From Gammaproteobacteria bacterium (GTDB taxonomy: Bacteria > Pseudomonadota > Gammaproteobacteria > Steroidobacterales > Steroidobacteraceae), in assembly GCA_027451085.1 (NCBI GenBank), contig DAIDKA010000031.1, positions 1 to 10,621 on the forward strand: a stretch of 10,621 nt of DNA. Direction: 5' to 3'. Shown here piece by piece: positions 5,279 to 10,621 of this stretch; the stretch's first letter is position 1; every line of letters begins with the position of its first letter. The notes beneath the pieces are model-generated. The model was not told the origin of the DNA and searched no databases. It worked only from the letters and a program-made list of their open reading frames with translations. Position numbers and translations under genes: made by a program.

Positions 5279-7828
5279 ATGAACAAGCGATTCAGCAGGA
5301 CAATCTGCGCGGCCCCGCTCATGTTCGTGGTCAGCGCCGGAGCTGTCCACGCACAGACCGTGCCGGACAATCCGGGCTCCGCGGGTCCGGCCAGCGCCGT
5401 ACCGGCCAATGCCCTCGATGAAGTCATCGTCACCGGTTCGCGCGAGCCCGGCTTCACCGCGGCAGACAGCGCCGCGCCCGTGCAGATCCTGAGCGCCGAC
5501 GCGCTGAAAACCGTCGCAGGCAATCCCTCGCTGCTCTCCGCCCTGGCACAGGTGGTGCCCTCCTTCACCGCCCAGGCGTTCGGCAACGACATGGCCGGAC
5601 AGACGCTGCAGGCAAAGCTGCGCGGACTCAGCTGCAACGATGTGCTGGTGCTTGTCAACGGCAAGCGGCGGCATGGCACCGCCAACATCGAGGTCGACAG
5701 CGGTCCGTTCCAGGGATGCGCCGGGGTCGATCTGGATTTCATCCCCATTGACGCCATCGACCACATCGAGGTGCTGACCGACGGCGCCGCCGCGCAATAC
5801 GGCAGCGACGCGATCGCCGGCGTCATCAACATCATTCTCAAGAAGGACAACAGCGGCGGCACCCTGTCGGGGACCTACGGCGGCTACATGGACGGTGGCG
5901 GCGATACCAATGATGTCTCGGCCAATGCCGGCTTCGAGCCGGTGCAGAACAGCTACTTCAATATCACGGCGGAGGTCCATGGCCATGGCGCGAGCAACCG
6001 CAGCGCCGTCGATGAGCGCGTCATCAATCCCGCGAACCTCGCCACGTACCCGGACTCGAACATGCCGGAAGCGGCGGGATACCCCTACCTGGGCGCAGAG
6101 GAAGGCGATGCCCATTACGACCTGAAGCTGTTCGAGCTCAACGCGGGCTTCGACTTCCCCGACGGCGTGCAGTTCTACGCCTTCGCAACCTACGGCGACA
6201 AGGATGCCCAGTCCTTCCAGAAGTACCGGCTGCCCGGCAAGGTCGCCTATACCGATCCTGCAACCGGGGCCACGACGTACCCGTTTCCGTTCGGCTTCGA
6301 TCCCCTGGAGGCCAGCACTGAGACCGATTACTCGGCGACCGCGGGCCTCAAGGGGCTGCTCATCGGCTGGAACTGGGACCTGAGCAGCACCTACGGGCGC
6401 GACCAGTTCGACGCCTACACACTCAATTCCGCCAACGCCGGCGTGTACAACAGCACCGGCGATCCGACCCCGCTCAATTATTACGACGGGTACATGCAGA
6501 CGACGCAGTGGACCTCGAACCTCGATGTGAACCGCAATTTCGACGTGGGCCTCGCCGGCCCGCTCAACACGGCGTACGGAGTCGAGTATCGGCGTGACAG
6601 CTACGGGATCGGGGCCGGCATTCCCATCTCGTACATCGATGGCGGAGCCCAGTCGTATCCAGGCTTCACGCCCACGGATGCGGGCACGCATTTCAGGAGC
6701 GTCGACGCCATCTACGTCGATCTCGCCGCGCAACCCGTCAATCCTCTGCACCTTGATGCGGCCGGACGCTATGAGCACTACAGCGACTTCGGCAGCGCCA
6801 CCGTCGGCAAGCTCACGGCACGCTATGACTTCGCGCCGCAGTTCGCGCTTCGCGGCACGGTGAGCAGTGGCTTCAGGGCGCCGACGCTCGCCGAGGAGTA
6901 TTACTCCTCGACCAACGTCACACCGACGAGCGCCTTCGTGCAGTTGCCGCCCGATTCACCCGGCGGCAGGCTGATCGGGCTCGGCAATGGCCTGCAGCCG
7001 GAGCATTCGATGAACTACAGCCTGGGCTTTGTATGGCGCCCGCTGCCCGGAGTGATCGGCACCCTGGACCTGTACCACATCAACATCACCAACCGCATCG
7101 TTTCCACCGGTGACCTCTACGGCACGCTCAACGGCGTGGCACAGGCATCGGCCCCGGCCATCAATGCGGCCATCGCCGCGAACGGCAACCAGCTCGATCC
7201 GTCGGTGGTGGCGACCGGAACGACCGGAGTCACCCTGTTCGCCAACGGCATCGACACCAGCACGCAGGGGGCGGACCTCGTGTTCAACTTCCCCTCCGAC
7301 TACGCGTTCGGCCACATCGACTGGTCCGTGGGAGCAACTTTCAACCAGACGCAGATCACCAAGGCGCCGACGACACCCGCCCAGCTGGCTGGCCAGACCC
7401 TCTATGATGCGACCGCGCTCTCGGACCTGACCGAGGCCAGTCCTCGATACGTGATCAACCTCGGCGCGCTGTGGACGGTCGGGAAGCTTGCGGTCAACCT
7501 CGGGGAACAGATCTACGGCAAGACCTCGGAATGGGAGAACGATGACGGCGACAACCCGGCCAATACTCCCACGTACTTCGAGTCGACCATCGGGGTCACG
7601 CCCATCACGAATCTCGACGTGAGCTATCGACTCTCCCGTCACTTCACGCTCAGCGTCGGGGCGCTCAACCTGCTTGACCGCTACCCTGACAAGTACAACT
7701 CCACGCTGCTCGCCCACTACAACAACTTCGCCTACGGCGACACACTGGGGGTGTTCCAGTACCCGATGTTCTCGCCGTTCGGGATCAACGGCGGGTATTA
7801 CTACGTGCGGGGCACCGTGAGCCTGTAA
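5279..7828 (+). CDS. TonB-dependent outer-membrane receptor
   Basis: This 849-residue outer-membrane gated transporter takes up a ligand using TonB-ExbBD energy. A signal peptide fits residues 1-25 (basic N-terminus, hydrophobic APLMFVVSAGAV, cleavage after VHA). A TonB box, DEVIVTG, follows at 47-53. The plug spans about 60-190, with DVLVLVNGKRRHG at 121-133 and IEVLTDGAAAQYGSDAIAGV at 163-182, diagnostic of the family. The remainder is a beta barrel rich in aromatic and alternating residues, with GFRAPTLAEEYY and NLLDRYPDKYN near conserved barrel positions; it ends in RGTVSL instead of the usual terminal aromatic residue. The mature protein has only two cysteines, C119 and C147, both in the plug. 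ATG 5279 is preceded by GGGGAG eleven bases away, a loose ribosome site. Length is normal. Ligand is not predictable; the downstream CoA ligase and dehydrogenase hint at a carboxylic or lipid-like compound rather than iron. Confidence 0.96.
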   Translation: MNKRFSRTICAAPLMFVVSAGAVHAQTVPDNPGSAGPASAVPANALDEVIVTGSREPGFTAADSAAPVQILSADALKTVAGNPSLLSALAQVVPSFTAQAFGNDMAGQTLQAKLRGLSCNDVLVLVNGKRRHGTANIEVDSGPFQGCAGVDLDFIPIDAIDHIEVLTDGAAAQYGSDAIAGVINIILKKDNSGGTLSGTYGGYMDGGGDTNDVSANAGFEPVQNSYFNITAEVHGHGASNRSAVDERVINPANLATYPDSNMPEAAGYPYLGAEEGDAHYDLKLFELNAGFDFPDGVQFYAFATYGDKDAQSFQKYRLPGKVAYTDPATGATTYPFPFGFDPLEASTETDYSATAGLKGLLIGWNWDLSSTYGRDQFDAYTLNSANAGVYNSTGDPTPLNYYDGYMQTTQWTSNLDVNRNFDVGLAGPLNTAYGVEYRRDSYGIGAGIPISYIDGGAQSYPGFTPTDAGTHFRSVDAIYVDLAAQPVNPLHLDAAGRYEHYSDFGSATVGKLTARYDFAPQFALRGTVSSGFRAPTLAEEYYSSTNVTPTSAFVQLPPDSPGGRLIGLGNGLQPEHSMNYSLGFVWRPLPGVIGTLDLYHINITNRIVSTGDLYGTLNGVAQASAPAINAAIAANGNQLDPSVVATGTTGVTLFANGIDTSTQGADLVFNFPSDYAFGHIDWSVGATFNQTQITKAPTTPAQLAGQTLYDATALSDLTEASPRYVINLGALWTVGKLAVNLGEQIYGKTSEWENDDGDNPANTPTYFESTIGVTPITNLDVSYRLSRHFTLSVGALNLLDRYPDKYNSTLLAHYNNFAYGDTLGVFQYPMFSPFGINGGYYYVRGTVSL

Positions 7829-7848
7829 CGCCGGGTCGCCGGGTCGCC
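7829..7848. repeat. Short tandem CGCCGGGT repeat after the receptor stop
   Basis: Two exact copies of CGCCGGGT (7829-7836, 7837-7844) plus a partial CGCC directly follow the TAA of the receptor gene. It is probably local slippage in GC-rich DNA; no function is evident. Confidence 0.5.
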
Positions 7849-7868
7849 GCAGGATCGACCGCGGCGGC

Positions 7869-7891
7869 CCGCCCTCGATCGCACCGGGCGG
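7869..7891 (+). terminator. GC-rich hairpin between receptor and CoA-ligase genes
   Basis: CCGCCC (7869-7874) pairs with GGGCGG (7886-7891) across an eleven-base loop. There is no T-run afterwards, so it is at most a weak or factor-assisted terminator, or an mRNA structure. The 157-base gap between the genes otherwise shows only a poor -10-like TATGCT at 7909-7914, so it is undecided whether the ligase and dehydrogenase have their own promoter. Confidence 0.2.
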
Positions 7892-7973
7892 ACACAGCGC
7901 GCATCGGCTATGCTCCTTGGCGACAGTCCGCGCTGGCCGCCGGCCCGCAACCGTCCGAGGACGGCAGCGGACG

Positions 7974-7979
7974 AAGGAG
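7974..7979 (+). promoter_or_regulatory. Ribosome binding site deciding the CoA-ligase start
   Basis: AAGGAG lies six bases before the ATG at 7986. The frame is open back to a TTG at 7917, which has no comparable site and would add 23 arginine-rich residues, so the ATG is preferred. Confidence 0.8.
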
Positions 7980-7985
7980 CGTTCG

Positions 7986-9656
7986 ATGGATCGGGGGAAG
8001 GATTCCATCAGGCATCCCGACTATGCAGGCGCCGTCGCGTCTTTCCGCCTTGAAGACGCGCTCGATGAGCTGCAGGGCAACCTGCGGGACGGGCTGAACG
8101 CGTGCGTCGAATGCTGCGACCGCCACTGCGGCGGCAGCCGGCTGGCGCTTCGCTGGATCGCCCTCGACGGGCACCTGGAAACACTCACCTTCGAGCAGTT
8201 GCGGGACATGTCCGCGCGGGTCGCCCACATGCTGGCCGCCGCCGGGGTCGGTCCCGGCGACATCGTTGCCGGCATGCTGCCGCGCACCCCGGAACTGATC
8301 GCCACGATTCTTGGAACCTGGCGGGCGGGCGCCGTCTACAAGCCATTGTTCACCGCCTTCGGTCCCAGGTCGATCGAGGATCGCCTGCGCGGCTGCCTCG
8401 CCCGCCTGGTGATCACGAATTCAGCGAACCGCGGCAAGTTCGCCGGCGTCTCGAACTGCCCGCCGGTCGTGACCCTCGTGGAGCCGGGAGACACCCTGGT
8501 CGACGGCGACATGGATTTCCGCGCGGCGATCCGCGCAGCCTCGACCCATTTGAAACCCGTCATGCGCAGCGCCGCGGACCTGCTCATGATGACCTCGACA
8601 TCAGGCACCACCGGCTTTCCCAGGAACGTGCCCGTGCCGATGCGGGCGCTGCCGGCCATTGCGGTCTACATGCGCACCGGCATCGACCTGCGCCCCGACG
8701 ACGTCTTCTGGAACATCGCCGATCCGGGCTGGGCGTACGGTCTGTATTACGGAGTGACGGGGCCGCTGCTGCTCGGCCAGGCGATGACCTTTTTTGAAGG
8801 CGGCTTCAGCGCGGAAAGTCTCTGCGCCATCATCAAGCGCCTGCACGTGACCAACCTGGCGGGCTCCCCGACGGCCTTCCGCATGCTCATGGCGGCCCCC
8901 CCGCAGATCATCGAACCCATCAGGGGCCTGCTGCGGGTGGTCAGCAGCGCGGGCGAACCCCTCAACCCCGAAGTCATCCGCTGGTTCGACCAGGTCCTCG
9001 GCGCGCCGATCCGCGACCACTATGGCCTGACTGAAACCGGGATGGTGGTGAACAACCATCACGGCCTCCAGCACCCGGTGCGCCCCGGATCGATGGGCCA
9101 TGCCATGCCAGGCTACCGCGTGGCCGTGCTGGATGGCACCGGGCAGGAACTGGGCCCGCACCAGCCGGGTGTGCTGGCCATCGACGTGGCGCGCTCACCG
9201 CTGCTGTGGTTCACCGGGTACCATCACGAGGACACACCCGCCATCGCCGGTGGCTACTTCCGGACCGGCGACAACGTCGAGCTGGCCGCAGACGGCTCGA
9301 TCAGTTTCCTCGGCCGTTCAGACGACATGATCAAGACCTCCGGCTACCGGATCGGCCCGTTCGATGTGGAAAGCGTGCTGGTCGAGCATCCCGCCGTCAT
9401 CGAAGCCGCCGTCATCGGCATTCCTGATCCGCAGCGCAACGAGATCATCAAGGCCTTTGTGATCCTGGCGGACGGGGTTGCAGGCAGCTCCGAACTGGCG
9501 GAGGCGTTGCGGCTGCATGTGTACAACCGCCTCTCGGCCCATGCCTATCCGCGCGAGATCGAATTCGTCACCGAGCTGCCGAAGACACCCAGCGGCAAAC
9601 TGCAGCGCTTCCTGCTGCGCCGGGCTGAAGCCGCGAAGCCCGCCCGGGAACATTAG
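7986..9656 (+). CDS. AMP-forming acyl-CoA synthetase (acetyl-CoA synthetase/MACS-like)
   Basis: This 556-residue ANL-superfamily enzyme activates a carboxylic acid with ATP, via an acyl-AMP, and transfers it to CoA in the cytoplasm. The nucleotide loop is TSTSGTTGFPRN at 203-214; the usual PKG ending is PRN here. DPGWAYGLYYGVTGPLL at 246-262 is typical of the acetate/medium-chain branch. YGLTET at 346-351 and YFRTGD at 424-429 bind the adenylate. GRSDDMIKTSGYRIGPFDVE at 443-462 carries the hinge and A8 region, and PKTPSGK at 532-538 supplies the A10 catalytic lysine K538. Core residues are thus present and the length is normal. The start at 7986 is set by AAGGAG. The SDR gene begins 25 bases downstream on the same strand, so the two are probably one transcript. 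Acyl chain specificity (short, medium, aromatic or branched) cannot be judged. Confidence 0.95.
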   Translation: MDRGKDSIRHPDYAGAVASFRLEDALDELQGNLRDGLNACVECCDRHCGGSRLALRWIALDGHLETLTFEQLRDMSARVAHMLAAAGVGPGDIVAGMLPRTPELIATILGTWRAGAVYKPLFTAFGPRSIEDRLRGCLARLVITNSANRGKFAGVSNCPPVVTLVEPGDTLVDGDMDFRAAIRAASTHLKPVMRSAADLLMMTSTSGTTGFPRNVPVPMRALPAIAVYMRTGIDLRPDDVFWNIADPGWAYGLYYGVTGPLLLGQAMTFFEGGFSAESLCAIIKRLHVTNLAGSPTAFRMLMAAPPQIIEPIRGLLRVVSSAGEPLNPEVIRWFDQVLGAPIRDHYGLTETGMVVNNHHGLQHPVRPGSMGHAMPGYRVAVLDGTGQELGPHQPGVLAIDVARSPLLWFTGYHHEDTPAIAGGYFRTGDNVELAADGSISFLGRSDDMIKTSGYRIGPFDVESVLVEHPAVIEAAVIGIPDPQRNEIIKAFVILADGVAGSSELAEALRLHVYNRLSAHAYPREIEFVTELPKTPSGKLQRFLLRRAEAAKPAREH

Positions 9657-9681
9657 GGCCGCTTCACGCAAGGGCGCCAGC

Positions 9682-10449
9682 ATGAAAATCGAAGGCCATG
9701 TCTTCCTGATCACCGGCGCCGCCTCCGGGCTCGGCGCTGCGACGGCCCGGATGCTCGTGGGCAACGGCGGCAAAGCGGTGCTGCTGGACATCAAGGCCGA
9801 GCCGGGCGCGGCGCTGGCCACTGAACTGGGTGACGCCGCCCGCTTCCAGTGCACCGACGTCACCAGCGAAGCAGACGGTCAGGCCGCCGTGTCCACCGCC
9901 CTCAGCGCCTTCGGGCGCCTGGATGGCCTGATCAACTGCGCCGGCATCGCATCCGCAGAACGGATCACCGGCCGGGATGGCCCGCACCGCCTGGAGAGCT
10001 TTGTCCGGACGGTGTCCATCAATCTCATCGGCACGTCCAACATGCTGCGGCTGGCCGCGGCCGCAATCGCCAGGCAGGAACCGGGCGAAGGCGCAGAGCG
10101 CGGGGTGATCATCAACACCGCTTCGATCGCGGCGTTTGATGGACAGGTCGGCCAGGCCGCCTATGCGGCCTCCAAGGCAGGCGTGGCTTCGCTGACCCTG
10201 CCGGCCGCGCGCGAACTCGCCCGTTTCGGCATCCGGGTGGTCAGCATCGCCCCGGGCATTTTCGACACCCCCATGATGGCCGGCCTGCCGCAGGAGGCCC
10301 GGGACGCGCTGGGAGCATCGGTGCCCTTCCCGCCGCGTCTCGGGCGCGCCGAGGAATTTGCGGCCCTGGTGTGCCATATCATCGGCAACCAGATGCTCAA
10401 CGGCGCGGTGATCCGCCTCGATGGCGCGCTGCGCATGGCGCCGCACTGA
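9682..10449 (+). CDS. SDR oxidoreductase, 3-hydroxyacyl-CoA dehydrogenase type 2 (HSD10)-like
   Basis: A 255-residue classical short-chain dehydrogenase/reductase. The cofactor motif TGAASGLG is at 11-18, and D36 at the end of the second strand favours NAD over NADP. NCAG is at 85-88. N114, S148, Y161 and K165 form the catalytic tetrad (YAASK at 161-165). The stretches RGVIINTASIAAF (140-152), GQVGQAAY (154-161), VPFPPRLG (214-221) and LNGAVIRLDGALRM (239-252) closely resemble mitochondrial HSD10, which oxidises 3-hydroxyacyl-CoA and 3- or 17-hydroxysteroids. Start ATG 9682 has AAGGG seven bases upstream. It follows the acyl-CoA synthetase by 25 bases, consistent with oxidising a hydroxyacyl-CoA made downstream of that enzyme. 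SDR specificity is broad, so a steroid or other alcohol substrate remains possible. Confidence 0.95.
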   Translation: MKIEGHVFLITGAASGLGAATARMLVGNGGKAVLLDIKAEPGAALATELGDAARFQCTDVTSEADGQAAVSTALSAFGRLDGLINCAGIASAERITGRDGPHRLESFVRTVSINLIGTSNMLRLAAAAIARQEPGEGAERGVIINTASIAAFDGQVGQAAYAASKAGVASLTLPAARELARFGIRVVSIAPGIFDTPMMAGLPQEARDALGASVPFPPRLGRAEEFAALVCHIIGNQMLNGAVIRLDGALRMAPH

Positions 10450-10470
10450 CCTCGGTCCCGGGCCGGCGGA

Positions 10471-10620
10471 TCATGGCAACCCGGGTGCCGCCACCGCTGC
10501 CCCGGACGCTGCCGGGAATGCAGACTCGGACAGCACGGTATCCGGGGCCGAAGCCCCCAGCACGCCGCAGGTTCCACCCATGCGCAGCGCGTCGATGGCA
10601 CCGCGACGGCCGCCTTGATG
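10471..10620 (-). CDS. Doubtful 3' end of a convergent gene or gene remnant
   Basis: The space after the SDR stop holds a minus-strand frame of 49 codons entering from the right edge and ending at TGA 10471, 22 bases from the SDR stop. It contains AIDALRMGGTCGVLGAS, faintly reminiscent of the cofactor-domain end of zinc alcohol dehydrogenases. The following residues (FPAASGAAVAAPGLP) do not continue that family, so it would be truncated if real. The frame is open partly because GC content is high. I do not recognise it securely, and see nothing else in this stretch. Confidence 0.22.
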   Translation of the reverse strand, partial: HQGGRRGAIDALRMGGTCGVLGASAPDTVLSESAFPAASGAAVAAPGLP

Positions 10621-10621
10621 C

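Noticed and set aside
5213..6778. 521-codon open frame on the minus strand opposite the receptor gene
   Set aside because: Arginine-, valine- and glycine-rich shadow in high-GC DNA without recognisable domains; the opposite strand encodes a full TonB receptor.
7917..7985. Upstream TTG start adding 23 residues to the acyl-CoA synthetase
   Set aside because: No ribosome site before the TTG, the extra residues are arginine-rich and unlike the family, and AAGGAG sits ideally before the ATG at 7986.
6956..8008. 350-codon open frame on the minus strand across the receptor 3' end and the intergenic gap
   Set aside because: Low-information composition, no family resemblance, and most of it lies opposite the receptor barrel.
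9664..10446. 260-codon open frame on the minus strand opposite the SDR gene
   Set aside because: Complement of a clear SDR coding sequence; histidine/arginine/glycine-rich composition typical of a shadow.

Overview
The window looks like chromosomal DNA of a Gram-negative, high-GC member of the Pseudomonadota. The grounds are an outer-membrane TonB-dependent receptor with a signal peptide, strongly GC-biased third codon positions in the right half, and an HSD10-like short-chain dehydrogenase. A gammaproteobacterium of the Xanthomonadales/Nevskiales/Steroidobacter kind would fit, but that placement is inference. No rRNA, tRNA, CRISPR array or transposase was found.

Left half (1-4987, all minus strand): an accessory restriction-like, probably anti-phage, operon. 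In transcription order it holds a 69-residue excisionase/MerR-type helix-turn-helix protein, an 1104-residue SNF2-type helicase with an N-terminal phospholipase-D-like domain, a 225-residue DUF4391 protein, and the first 263 codons of a beta-class, type III Mod-like DNA methyltransferase that runs off the left edge. Junctions are a TTGA overlap, an ATGA overlap and a 1-base gap, so translation is probably coupled. The usual fourth member, a type III Res-like helicase-nuclease, would lie outside the window if present.

Centre (4988-5278): a divergent control region. It holds helically phased NGCCAA repeats next to the HTH gene, a good sigma70-type rightward promoter (TTGGCA-18-TATACT) whose -35 box sits between the arms of a dyad, and a weaker leftward promoter candidate that collides with it.

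Right half (5279-10449, plus strand): a metabolic block. It has a TonB-dependent receptor for outer-membrane uptake of an unknown ligand, an AMP-forming acyl-CoA synthetase, and a 3-hydroxyacyl-CoA dehydrogenase type 2-like SDR. Taken together these suggest import of a hydrophobic or carboxylic substrate, CoA activation, then NAD-dependent oxidation; the substrate cannot be read from sequence. The last 172 bases hold only a doubtful minus-strand reading frame.

The most notable items are the HTH-led restriction-like operon with its phased repeats, a GC drop inside the methyltransferase gene, the missing HKD motif in the helicase N-terminus, and a lone cysteine pair in the receptor plug.
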